Made by a program: the position numbers and the translations under genes
DNA from: Veillonella sp. DNF00869
Lineage (GTDB): Bacteria; Bacillota; Negativicutes; Veillonellales; Veillonellaceae
Assembly (NCBI RefSeq): GCF_001553345.1
Contig: NZ_KQ960771.1
Coordinates: 430,759-494,758, forward strand
Length of the DNA: 64,000 nucleotides
Direction of reading: 5' to 3'
Notes under the pieces: model-generated
The model's input: only the letters and a program-made list of their open reading frames with translations
Database searches by the model: none
What the model was told of the DNA's origin: nothing
Shown here: piece by piece, positions 37,370-44,973 of the stretch
Layout: every line of letters begins with the position of its first letter
How positions within the stretch are numbered: position 1 is the stretch's first letter

Positions 37370-38224
37370 TTAGCTAGATATAACTGTTTTAGACAACCAC
37401 AGTTTCTCTATCCCCAATCCAATAGCAACACTTAAAGCAATGGCGCAGATTTCAAATATGGACGGTGTAATATATACTAATGGGCTACCTGTGAAAGCTG
37501 GCAATGCTTTCCCTGCCCAGACTTTCACAATATCTGGAATATATCCACCGAATAGGATATGTGCATTGGTTGCCACCCACCATACTGCCATGACTACGAT
37601 AGCAGTAACACGAGGCCACAATGCTGTGCGCCGTGGATATAAATATAATACCATACTACCGATAGTGGTAAGCATCATGAGCACGACACCGATGTATAGG
37701 CTTGCGATTAATCCCGCAAAGCCCTGTGCATCTAAAGAGGCTTGGATGATAGGATCCTCTAGATTGAGGTACATCACATCCCCTAAAAATAGCATCGGCA
37801 ATGGCAACGCATAGGTAGAAATATTCAATACTGTATCGATAAAGTAATGACGTTCTTTACGTGCCATCCAACAATCTAATAGTTTCGCCGTACCGATCAT
37901 GAGTGCCACCACAACTAACATGGTCAATACCCAAACTAGCAACAAATAGATTGGCTCTTTTGGTAAGGTAAACGGCAACACACCATTGCCAAAGAAAAAG
38001 AATAGATTCCACCAAAGCCAAGAATATGTATAATGCCCTTTCCCTAAGTGAAAGTCAAATTGTCCTGCCAGTCTTGGCACCGCTTTCAGACCCAAAGGAA
38101 TACCCAAGGAGGCAATGACAAACATAATAATGCTAGATGTGTCGAACTGCCCTAAGCTAAATACTAAGCTTAGCGGAATAATCCAGAGCATGGACCAACT
38201 ATAAAATTTTATATAACTTCTCAT
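37370..38224 (-). CDS. Integral membrane protein of unknown function
   Basis: 284 residues from ATG at 38224, one base past the previous stop (GAGGTG of its ribosome site lies in the upstream gene). About eight hydrophobic helices; a central cytoplasmic RKERH segment and a well-marked aromatic stretch WLWWNLFFFFGNG. No transporter or enzyme motif recognised. Translationally coupled to the smaller membrane protein upstream, suggesting a two-part membrane complex. Confidence 0.8.
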   Translation of the reverse strand: MRSYIKFYSWSMLWIIPLSLVFSLGQFDTSSIIMFVIASLGIPLGLKAVPRLAGQFDFHLGKGHYTYSWLWWNLFFFFGNGVLPFTLPKEPIYLLLVWVLTMLVVVALMIGTAKLLDCWMARKERHYFIDTVLNISTYALPLPMLFLGDVMYLNLEDPIIQASLDAQGFAGLIASLYIGVVLMMLTTIGSMVLYLYPRRTALWPRVTAIVVMAVWWVATNAHILFGGYIPDIVKVWAGKALPAFTGSPLVYITPSIFEICAIALSVAIGLGIEKLWLSKTVISS

Positions 38225-38225
38225 A

Positions 38226-38621
38226 TTACACCTCTGTATTCTTTCCACCTGCTAATGCCAATACTAAGGACAAGGTCACTTGGCAATACATGATGATGGC
38301 AAACACCACATCACGACCGATAGTCGATAAGTTCCACAACCAAGATAAGTCTAAATTGTTGAACACCAAGAATGTACCACCTTGCACTAATGCCCAAGCT
38401 AATACGTATACACAAATCGGTATTCTGCGAGCCTTAGGACCAAATCCACTTTCACTAGAACACAAGTAAAAGATAGGAATGAACAGGGATAATACTCCAT
38501 AGCTCACCCCTGCCACCATGGCGCTCATCCCCGTATGAATCGTATAGGCTCCTAGAGGAATTAATATAAAAAATATACTCATATACATCGTGCGTTGCAC
38601 TACATCTTGTATGGTTGACAT
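38226..38621 (-). CDS. Small integral membrane protein of unknown function
   Basis: 131 residues with four predicted helices (about 12-30, 37-54, 68-86, 100-122). Ends GGKNTEV. No family recognised. AAAGGAAA ribosome site precedes ATG at 38621; possible -10 TATACT upstream on the minus strand. Forms a tight pair with the 284-residue protein downstream. Confidence 0.78.
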   Translation of the reverse strand: MSTIQDVVQRTMYMSIFFILIPLGAYTIHTGMSAMVAGVSYGVLSLFIPIFYLCSSESGFGPKARRIPICVYVLAWALVQGGTFLVFNNLDLSWLWNLSTIGRDVVFAIIMYCQVTLSLVLALAGGKNTEV

Positions 38622-38712
38622 ATAATTTCCTTTCTACAACAAATTATCTCTTCCTATAGTATAACAAACATCGGCCATCTTATAAATACATATGCATTTC
38701 AATTTTACAAAC

Positions 38713-38735
38713 AAAAAAGCATCCTTACGGATGCT
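38713..38735 (-). terminator. Terminator of the antisense RNA of the 38.7-39.0 kb locus
   Basis: Minus-strand AGCATCC/GGATGCT stem (38718-38735) with a four-base loop, then six T residues (38713-38718). No protein gene upstream on this strand needs it before 39051, so it fits an RNA starting near 38993. Confidence 0.7.
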
Positions 38736-38757
38736 AATTATAATATACTAATTATAA

Positions 38758-38980
38758 GAACTCGATGTGAGTTAGGTTCATCACCGAAAGGTGGTGATAC
38801 TACGCGTAATTATGAAAAGATCCAATTAATCATTGCTTTTCTTACCTTAGTAGTTGCCGTATTACAGTTACTAAAATAATTAGTAGTTAGTAATATAACG
38901 ACCCTAGCGCTGCACACGTTAGGGTCATCATATTTTGCTTGATTCTAAGATGAACCTAACGCCAAACACACATCGGGTTC
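38758..38980. repeat. Long interrupted inverted repeat enclosing the micro-ORF
   Basis: Left arm GAACTCGATGTG (38758-38769), one base, GTTAGGTTCATC (38771-38782). Right arm GATGAACCTAAC (38949-38960), eight bases, CACATCGGGTTC (38969-38980). 23 of 24 positions pair, the exception being a G-T wobble. A transcript spanning it on either strand would close into a long-distance stem. Inside lie a CACC-GAAA-GGTG tetraloop hairpin (38782-38793) and a 10-bp hairpin GACCCTAGCG/CGTTAGGGTC (38900-38926). Confidence 0.8.
38811..38879 (+). pseudogene. Frameshifted hydrophobic micro-ORF, type I toxin-like
   Basis: Codons from 38814 to the stop at 38877-38879 read EKIQLIIAFLTLVVAVLQLLK: one transmembrane helix ending in Lys, resembling small toxins such as TisB or holin-like toxins. 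No ATG is in frame; the ATG at 38812 is in another frame and stops after five codons. One extra A in the AAAA run at 38815-38818 would join it as M-K-K-I-Q and so on. This may be a decayed toxin, a phase-variable one, or one using recoding. A ribosome-site-like AAAGGTGGTG (38787-38796) lies in the tetraloop hairpin. Confidence 0.4.
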
Positions 38981-38999
38981 TTCTTGTTGTTACAACTAT

Positions 39000-39027
39000 A
39001 GTATACCATATTTTAGGCTCTCGTCAA
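39000..39027 (-). promoter_or_regulatory. Promoter of the putative antisense RNA
   Basis: Minus-strand TTGACG (39022-39027), 16-base spacer, TATACT (39000-39005). The -35 sits in the loop of the terminator hairpin at 39013-39040. Confidence 0.6.
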
Positions 39028-39045
39028 AGACGAGAGCCTTTATAA
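39013..39045 (+). terminator. Plus-strand terminator of the 38.7-39.0 kb locus
   Basis: 11-bp stem in which TTTTAGGCTCTCGTC is followed after AAA by GACGAGAGCCT, then TTATAAATA. It lacks a T-run on the minus strand, so it does not obviously serve the ATPase gene, which ends at 39051. Confidence 0.55.
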
Positions 39046-39050
39046 ATATG

Positions 39051-41180
39051 TTATGCTACAACTGCTTCTACTTCGATGCAGTCATCGTTTGTTGTTTTAG
39101 GTTTTTCCAATAATGGAGTCATGCTATACATACCCACACCTAGTGTGAACAAGTTGTGAATCCATGCAGTGGAGCTAGGAGGCATTACACCTAACACGCC
39201 CAATCCTACAAGACCACCATTCACTCCTACGATGGAGTTATAGTTAATTTTAATACGATCCATTAATTTCATGGAAATACGACGTAAGTCAACAATAGCA
39301 GTCAAGTTATCACTGGACACTGTGACATTGGCAATTTTTTGTGCAATTGGTGCACCTTCATTCATACCAATCCCTACATGTGCTTCAGATAACGCCAAGG
39401 AATCGTTGATACCGTCCCCTACCATCATCACTGTGTAGCCTTCTTCTTTTGCTTTACGCACGTAATCAGCTTTGTCAGTTGGCATAACTTCTGCGTGAAC
39501 TTCGTCAATACCAATTTCCGCTGCAACGCGTTCTGCATTTTTACGGCTATCGCCAGTCATCATAACGATTTTCTTCACACCTAACTCATGAAGTTCGCGG
39601 ATAACAGTTTTCGCTTCTTCACGCACTGGGTCTTTAATACAAATAACCGCAGATAGGACGTTAGAAATCGCTAAGTATAGATAGGAACAACCTTCTGGAA
39701 GATTTTCAAATTTAGCTTCTTCTCCAGCTGGAATTGTTGTTTTTTCATCTTCAAAAATGAAGTGATGGCTACCGATACGCACTTTGCGGTTACCCACTTT
39801 GGATGCAATGCCATGTGCCACAACATATTCTACTTTGGAATGCATTTCTTTATGTGGTAAATGATGATCTTGCGCCGCTGTCACTACTGCTTTCGCCATG
39901 GAATGAGGGAAATGCTCTTCCAAGCAAGCTGCTAATGTCAACATATCATCTGCATCATTACCATTAAAAGGAATGATTTCTTGGAATACAGGTTCTGCTT
40001 TTGTTAAGGTACCTGTTTTATCGAAAACGATCATATCTGCTTCTGCAATGCGTTCCAAGAATTTACCACCTTTAACAGTGATACCACGGTTACTTGCTTC
40101 TTGCATAGCGGATAACACTGCCAATGGAATGGACAATTTCAATGCGCAGGAGAAATCTACCATAACGAAAGATAAGGCTTTCATCAAATTGCGAGTTAAA
40201 GCAAAAGTAGCAAAAGCACCTAAGAAACTCACCGGTACCAATTTATCTGCCATACGGTATGCTTTTTGTTCCATACCAGATTTCATTTGTTCAGATTCTT
40301 CAATCAAGTTTACGATTTGTTCGAAACGAGTGTGTTTACATGTAGTGCGTACTTCAAAGGAACATTGACCTTCTTCTACAACAGTACCTGCATACACAGA
40401 AGTACCTGCATCACGACGAACTGGTTCAGGTTCCCCAGTCATGGAGCTTTCGTTCACAAGAACAACACCGTCTACAACTTGGCCGTCCAATGGCACTACT
40501 TCACCTTGACGAACTACTACGATATCGCCTACTTGTACGTCACCAATTGGTTTGCTCACTTCTACGCCATCTACTAGAACCCAAACTTTGTCTACGTTCA
40601 AAGACATGCTTTCCGCAAGGTTAAGCACGGATTTACGTAATGTCCATTCTTCCAAGATTTCGCCGATGCCTAATAAGTACATCACAGCGCCCGCTGTGGA
40701 GTAATCTTTTTGCAATAATGCGGCACCGATAGCTACGCCATCTAATACTTCTACGGTCAATTTGCGTTTCCACAATGTTTTGATAGCTGTACCGATGAAC
40801 TTGATACCATCGAACCAAGACCATGCTGCTGCAATAGGTGCTGGTAACACGATTTTTTTACCGATATAAAGCAATGTTTTATCGATCATTTCTTCTTTGT
40901 AACGCTTGTTGACAAGGCGAGGTGAAAGTTCATGCAATGCTGGTGCATTGGCTAAATCCAAATCGTTAAGTCCGAATAAAGCAGCTTTCACCGCACTTTC
41001 ATCACCAGTATGCTTGATGATGATGTCCCCAGAACGAGTGTAGAAGTTCGCTTTGGTAATGGCTTCACAGGCCATCAATGTATCTTCGATAAATTGAGCC
41101 TGTGCGTCATTAAACTTACGTCCCTCAATGCGTACATGAAGACGACGGGACAAGCGTTGCAACATTTTAAATTGCATCAT
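39051..41180 (-). CDS. P1B-like metal-transporting P-type ATPase without CPx motif
   Basis: 709 residues. Phosphorylated Asp387 in DKTGTLTKAEP, actuator SMTGEPEP (246-253), hinge GDGINDSLAL. The N-terminal 100 residues resemble a degenerate heavy-metal domain without CxxC. In the helix that carries CPC or SPC in P1B pumps, this protein has DFSCALKLSIP (Cys345, Pro only at 352). The last helices read PSSTAWIHN. Starts three bases after the DUF6110-like gene, next to feoAB, so iron or another transition metal is the likely cargo, exported to the cell surface; this is inference. Confidence 0.88.
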   Translation of the reverse strand: MMQFKMLQRLSRRLHVRIEGRKFNDAQAQFIEDTLMACEAITKANFYTRSGDIIIKHTGDESAVKAALFGLNDLDLANAPALHELSPRLVNKRYKEEMIDKTLLYIGKKIVLPAPIAAAWSWFDGIKFIGTAIKTLWKRKLTVEVLDGVAIGAALLQKDYSTAGAVMYLLGIGEILEEWTLRKSVLNLAESMSLNVDKVWVLVDGVEVSKPIGDVQVGDIVVVRQGEVVPLDGQVVDGVVLVNESSMTGEPEPVRRDAGTSVYAGTVVEEGQCSFEVRTTCKHTRFEQIVNLIEESEQMKSGMEQKAYRMADKLVPVSFLGAFATFALTRNLMKALSFVMVDFSCALKLSIPLAVLSAMQEASNRGITVKGGKFLERIAEADMIVFDKTGTLTKAEPVFQEIIPFNGNDADDMLTLAACLEEHFPHSMAKAVVTAAQDHHLPHKEMHSKVEYVVAHGIASKVGNRKVRIGSHHFIFEDEKTTIPAGEEAKFENLPEGCSYLYLAISNVLSAVICIKDPVREEAKTVIRELHELGVKKIVMMTGDSRKNAERVAAEIGIDEVHAEVMPTDKADYVRKAKEEGYTVMMVGDGINDSLALSEAHVGIGMNEGAPIAQKIANVTVSSDNLTAIVDLRRISMKLMDRIKINYNSIVGVNGGLVGLGVLGVMPPSSTAWIHNLFTLGVGMYSMTPLLEKPKTTNDDCIEVEAVVA

Positions 41181-41183
41181 GGA

Positions 41184-41444
41184 TTATTTTCCTTCTGTTA
41201 ATACTTCTTCATCACGAGTATCGTTGATTTCTTGTGCTTCAGCTAAAATGCTGTCTGTGGAAGCTTGTAATTTTTCAGTAGTTTTTAAGATGCTGTCTTT
41301 TGCACGAAGACCTGCTGCTACTACATTAGCGTATACTTTGCGAGCATCTTTGGAAGTTAATACTTTTACACCTACTGTGCCTAAAGCCAAACCAGCTGCG
41401 AATACATTAGCATCTCTTAAAGTTTCTTTTTTTACGTTGAACAT
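41184..41444 (-). CDS. Small protein of DUF6110 type, partner of the P-type ATPase
   Basis: 86 residues: a short hydrophobic segment NVFAAGLALGTVGVKVL near residues 12-28 followed by a charged helical tail with TEKLQASTDSILAEAQE. I associate this kind of protein with metal P-type ATPases in anaerobic Firmicutes, from memory and not checked. ATG at 41444 has AAGGAAC upstream. Translation runs straight into the ATPase. A TGTGA-N6-TCACA dyad lies in its leader. Confidence 0.75.
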   Translation of the reverse strand: MFNVKKETLRDANVFAAGLALGTVGVKVLTSKDARKVYANVVAAGLRAKDSILKTTEKLQASTDSILAEAQEINDTRDEEVLTEGK

Positions 41445-41458
41445 TGTTAGTTCCTTTC

Positions 41459-41474
41459 TGTGAACTCTGTCACA
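41459..41474 (-). promoter_or_regulatory. CRP/FNR-type operator before the DUF6110-ATPase pair
   Basis: Perfect TGTGA-N6-TCACA, the half-site spacing of CRP-family sites. It lies 15-30 bases upstream of the start codon, downstream of possible -10 sequences (TATTAT, TATATT), a position that suggests repression. Confidence 0.45.
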
Positions 41475-41515
41475 TTAATACATGATAATATAATAAAATT
41501 AATAATTATAAAGAT

Positions 41516-41546
41516 AAGAGGGGCCCGTGTTATCGGAGTCCCTCTT
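41516..41546 (-). terminator. Hairpin after the feoB-associated gene
   Basis: AAGAGGG/CCCTCTT arms, with internal CTCCG/CGGGC-like pairing, followed on the minus strand by ATCTTTATAATT. It may end the feoA-feoB-Cys-rich message before the ATPase pair. Confidence 0.5.
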
Positions 41547-41570
41547 ACCAAACTTATGGTATCGAATCAG

Positions 41571-41750
41571 TTACTTTTCTACCTGTTCTTCGTGGCCACC
41601 ACCGCAACCACAACCGCCACAACCAGCTCCAGAGTCTTTAGAGCCACCACAGCCGCATCCGCCGCCGTCATGTGTTGCGCTTTTATATACTCGGTATGCA
41701 ACATAGAGAACAGCTAGTAAACCAATTGCATATACAATAACACTATCCAT
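41571..41750 (-). CDS. FeoB-associated Cys-rich membrane protein
   Basis: 59 residues from ATG at 41750 (earlier in-frame ATGs at 41762 and 41813 are less likely). One membrane helix (IVYAIGLLAVLYVAYRVY) then a Gly/Cys tail with GGGCGCGG and CGGCGCGGG. Such proteins commonly follow feoB and may hand over Fe(II) or stabilise FeoB. Between feoB and the hairpin at 41516-41546. Confidence 0.85.
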   Translation of the reverse strand: MDSVIVYAIGLLAVLYVAYRVYKSATHDGGGCGCGGSKDSGAGCGGCGCGGGHEEQVEK

Positions 41751-41891
41751 AGTATACACCATCTCTTTCTCATTTTCAAGTACTTTTTGAAAATTATTTT
41801 GCAAATACAACAAACCTCATAATATCAATGAATTTTTGAAATAAAACTTTTCTCAATCTCAATTATATTGTTTGTTTACTATCAATATTGA

Positions 41892-44273
41892 TTAGCCCAA
41901 ACCTAAAGCACGTCCTAAGTGAACTGCAATGTACGCACCCACCCAAGCTAGGATACTAGTGTAAGCAAATACGGCACCGAACCATTTCCAGGAGTCAGTT
42001 TCACGTTTTAATACAGCCATAGTCGCCAAGCATGGTAAGTATAACAAGGCAAATACCATCAAAGCTAAACCGATGGCTGGGTTGAAGTCTGGATCATTAG
42101 CCAAGAATTCTTCTAAGGATGTGGAGTCATCTTCACTTGCTTCGATCGCGTAAATAGTACCTAATGTACTTACCATTACTTCTTTCGCTGCTACTGCGGC
42201 TATTACGGCAATGTTTATACGCCAGTTAAATCCAAGTGGTTCCATTATAGGTTGAATAAAACGTCCTAATTCGGCTGCATAGGATTGTTCAATTTTTTCT
42301 TTACCTTGTTGAAGATCTAATTCTTTGATTTCATCTTCTTCTGCTTTATGGTTTGCATATAAAGCCCAAGCCACTGGATATAACTCTTCAGCTTTTAATT
42401 CTTCAAAGTATGCAGGTTCTTCTACAGCTTCTTCTTGAGTTGCTTCTTCTGCTGCTGTAGCTTCTTCCTCTTCAGCTGGCGGGTCATCTTTATGCTCTTC
42501 GTCTAAGGCAAGCATTTGACCTAAGATATCATTCGCCTCTGCTTGTTGTTCTTCTGTTACCAACATAGCATTCACTAAAATCTCATCTGCCATCTGAGCA
42601 TGTGTCATTGTCACTTGTTCACGAGCTGCATCATAGTCTTGAGAGTATTCTACATCTTGTGGGAAGGATGTTAAGAACCAAATAAGGATGGATGATGCCA
42701 AGATGAATGTACCTGCTTTTTTAAGGTACATCACGGAACGTTCCCACATATGAATGCCTACAGAACGAAGTGTTGGCATATGGTATGGAGGCATTTCCAT
42801 TACGAATGGTTCTGCTTCACCTTTAAATACATACGTACGAAGTACTTTTGCAGTTACAACAGCTACGACGATACCCAATGTATAGATACCTAACAAGATC
42901 GTTGGTGCATCTTCTGGTGGGAAGAATGCTGATGCTAATAATGTATATACTGGTAAACGAGCACTACAACTCATAAATGGAGATACTAAGATCGTAATCA
43001 TACGGTCTCTTGGGTTGTCAAGGATACGAGCACCCATGATGGATGGCACGTTACAACCAAAGCCCAATAACATAGGGATGAAAGATTTACCATGTAAACC
43101 TACACCACGCATCACACGGTCGATAACGAATGCCGCACGAGCCATGTAACCAGTATCTTCTAAGAAGGAAATAGATACGAATAATAGAACGATGTGTGGG
43201 ATAAAGCTAATAACAGCCCCTACACCACCGATGATACCATCGTTAAGCAGGGATTTTAACAAGCCGTCATCCATGTTAGCTCCGATAAAGTCTGTTAACA
43301 ATTTGAATGCGTCTTCCAACCATCCTTTAGGATATTCCGCTATGTTGATAACTAAGTAGAACATAACCCACATGATGCATAAGAAGATAGGAATCCCTAA
43401 CCAACGATTCGTTAAGATTTTATCGATGTTGTCGGATTTGGTATCTTTATGCTCAGGTACTACTTCTAGTACGCCGTTGAATACGTCTACTGCAAAACGG
43501 TGACGGTATTCTTGGAACACGATATCCATGTCTACAGATTTATTCAATTCTGTACGCAATGCTTCTGCTTTGCTCAACACGGCACCAGATTTGTCTAATT
43601 CTTGTACTTTTTCTAAGATATCTGTATCTTGTTCTAACAATTTGATAGCTACCCAACGATGTGGATAACGACCAGTGTCAAGTTTTGCTACTTCTGCTTC
43701 TAATTCTGCGATAGCTGGCTCTAATACTTCGCCATAGTTAACGCGAACATTAGGGATTTTGCGTTCTTTAGATACTTTCACGATGCCACGTAGCGCATCT
43801 TCTGTACCTTTATTAACACGGCCGATAGTTTCTACTACTGTGGAACCTGTTAATTCTTCTAATTTTTTATTATTGAACTTTAAACCCATTTCTTTTGCCA
43901 CGTCTACCATGTTCAAAACAAGTAGCAATGGTTGTTCTAGTTCAATTAATTGTGCTGTTAAGTATAGGTTACGTTCTAGATTGGACGCATCTACTACATT
44001 GGCAATCAATTCTGGATTTTCATTGATGATAACGTTACGTGCTGCCAATTCATCGAGAGAACGTGCTGTTAAGGAGTATGTACCTGGTAAGTCGATGATT
44101 TCAATGTCATGACCATCAATTTTCGTCTCCCCAACTTTTTTCTCTACTGTAACACCTGCGTAGTTACCTACGTGTTGACGGGATCCCGTCATATTGTTAA
44201 AAATACTTGTTTTACCACAGTTAGGGTTACCCGCTAAAGCAACCTGAATCTTGGTATGTGTGTTGTCTGCCAT
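41892..44273 (-). CDS. feoB: Ferrous iron transporter FeoB
   Basis: 793 residues. N-terminal GTPase: GNPNCGKTSIFNNMTG, GNYAGVTVEKK, DLPGTYSL; then GDI-like linker and about eight membrane helices with the Cys-bearing gate segments (GFGCNVPSIMGARIL, SPFMSCSARLPVY). Imports Fe(II) across the inner membrane. An acidic, low-complexity insert (runs of Glu and Ala, roughly residues 590-640) interrupts the region between the gate domains. Fourteen bases after feoA. Confidence 0.96.
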   Translation of the reverse strand: MADNTHTKIQVALAGNPNCGKTSIFNNMTGSRQHVGNYAGVTVEKKVGETKIDGHDIEIIDLPGTYSLTARSLDELAARNVIINENPELIANVVDASNLERNLYLTAQLIELEQPLLLVLNMVDVAKEMGLKFNNKKLEELTGSTVVETIGRVNKGTEDALRGIVKVSKERKIPNVRVNYGEVLEPAIAELEAEVAKLDTGRYPHRWVAIKLLEQDTDILEKVQELDKSGAVLSKAEALRTELNKSVDMDIVFQEYRHRFAVDVFNGVLEVVPEHKDTKSDNIDKILTNRWLGIPIFLCIMWVMFYLVINIAEYPKGWLEDAFKLLTDFIGANMDDGLLKSLLNDGIIGGVGAVISFIPHIVLLFVSISFLEDTGYMARAAFVIDRVMRGVGLHGKSFIPMLLGFGCNVPSIMGARILDNPRDRMITILVSPFMSCSARLPVYTLLASAFFPPEDAPTILLGIYTLGIVVAVVTAKVLRTYVFKGEAEPFVMEMPPYHMPTLRSVGIHMWERSVMYLKKAGTFILASSILIWFLTSFPQDVEYSQDYDAAREQVTMTHAQMADEILVNAMLVTEEQQAEANDILGQMLALDEEHKDDPPAEEEEATAAEEATQEEAVEEPAYFEELKAEELYPVAWALYANHKAEEDEIKELDLQQGKEKIEQSYAAELGRFIQPIMEPLGFNWRINIAVIAAVAAKEVMVSTLGTIYAIEASEDDSTSLEEFLANDPDFNPAIGLALMVFALLYLPCLATMAVLKRETDSWKWFGAVFAYTSILAWVGAYIAVHLGRALGLG

Positions 44274-44287
44274 CTTAGCAATTCTCC

Positions 44288-44518
44288 TTATTGGACTTCA
44301 ATTTCGATCATTTGTGCTTCACTTACGCGTAGTGATAATTCGAAGTTTTTCACTTTGATTTCCACTGGGTCTGCTAATGGCGCATACTTCATAACGCGCA
44401 CAGCCGTTCCTGGTACAACACCCATGTCCACCAAGCGATTCTTAATGTTGCCAAATCCATTGATAGCTACAACAGTACCAACTTCACCGGGCTTCATCTC
44501 GGATAATTTCTTAACCAT
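44288..44518 (-). CDS. feoA: Ferrous iron transport protein FeoA
   Basis: 76 residues from ATG at 44518, which has GGAGGTG upstream; the ATG at 44548 would cover that site. SH3-like FeoA fold: KKLSEMKPGEVGTVVAINGFG, RLVDMGVVPGTAVRV and LRVSEAQMIEI. Cytosolic partner of FeoB. Start of the operon. Confidence 0.95.
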   Translation of the reverse strand: MVKKLSEMKPGEVGTVVAINGFGNIKNRLVDMGVVPGTAVRVMKYAPLADPVEIKVKNFELSLRVSEAQMIEIEVQ

Positions 44519-44586
44519 AGTACACCTCCTACATACAAAACATAACAACCAAACCTATCATATATAATTATATGAGTAATACTTAT

Positions 44587-44618
44587 ATTATAGCACATTA
44601 TAAAATATTATCAATAAT
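44587..44618 (-). promoter_or_regulatory. Promoter of feoA-feoB with AT-rich dyad
   Basis: Minus-strand TTGATA (44609-44614), 16-base spacer, TATAAT (44587-44592). ATTAT-CA-ATAAT (44607-44618) overlaps the -35, and another ATTATA follows, making it a candidate iron-repressor site (Fur or DtxR class). Confidence 0.6.
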
Positions 44619-44891
44619 GAATCTCGTTTTATTTTTATCGTTTTGTGAAATTATAAATCTATTTTTATCAAGTGCATTTTGTGCAAACAATCTATTTATC
44701 AAGAGTATATTAATCATGCCTTTTTATTATTCTCAATTTTTTCTTTTTAATTAATAATGATATGTAAGGTATATATTTCTCATTATCTATAACTAAAAAT
44801 GATTCTATAAATACTTATAAAGAATACCTATTTGGAGCTAATACCCTTTCCTTCACAACTAAACCATCTATTCCATGGCATTACATCACTA

Positions 44892-44938
44892 TGTGAAAGA
44901 ACTTTCACAGGTCCACCTAGCTAGAAATATGATATAAT
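44892..44938 (+). promoter_or_regulatory. Palindrome and -10 of the DEAD-box helicase gene
   Basis: TGTGAAAG-AA-CTTTCACA (44892-44909), a perfect 18-base palindrome, lies upstream of TATAAT (44933-44938), which lacks a -35. The palindrome centre is about 43-44 bases before the expected start, as for activator sites. Half-site spacing (N8) differs from CRP. Confidence 0.45.
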
Positions 44939-44973
44939 AATACTATTAAGTCATTTAGAAACGGAGATACATT

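Larger units (their letters stand above)
38713..38993 (-). ncRNA. Putative antisense RNA opposite the hydrophobic micro-ORF
   Basis: About 280 nt, from the promoter TTGACG-16-TATACT (39000-39027) to the T6 terminator at 38713-38735. It covers the whole of the plus-strand element and contains no worthwhile reading frame. Because the locus is flanked by inverted repeats, its two ends can also pair with each other. The existence of the RNA is inferred from promoter and terminator only. Confidence 0.45.

Noticed and set aside
38713..39045. Fst/par-type arrangement with converging RNAs and shared terminator
   Set aside because: In that system the repeats are direct, giving complementary RNAs; here they are inverted, which instead gives self-pairing within each transcript.
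38713..39045. Retron msr-msd, because of flanking inverted arms
   Set aside because: No reverse transcriptase gene is nearby in any frame.
41460..41717. 85-codon plus-strand frame over the Cys-rich gene
   Set aside because: Antisense shadow of the FeoB-associated Gly/Cys-rich gene; Thr/Ala runs are the complement of its codons.
44572..44754. 60-codon hydrophobic open frame upstream of feoA
   Set aside because: Covers the feoA promoter in the opposite direction and has no ribosome site; hydrophobicity follows from T-rich DNA.
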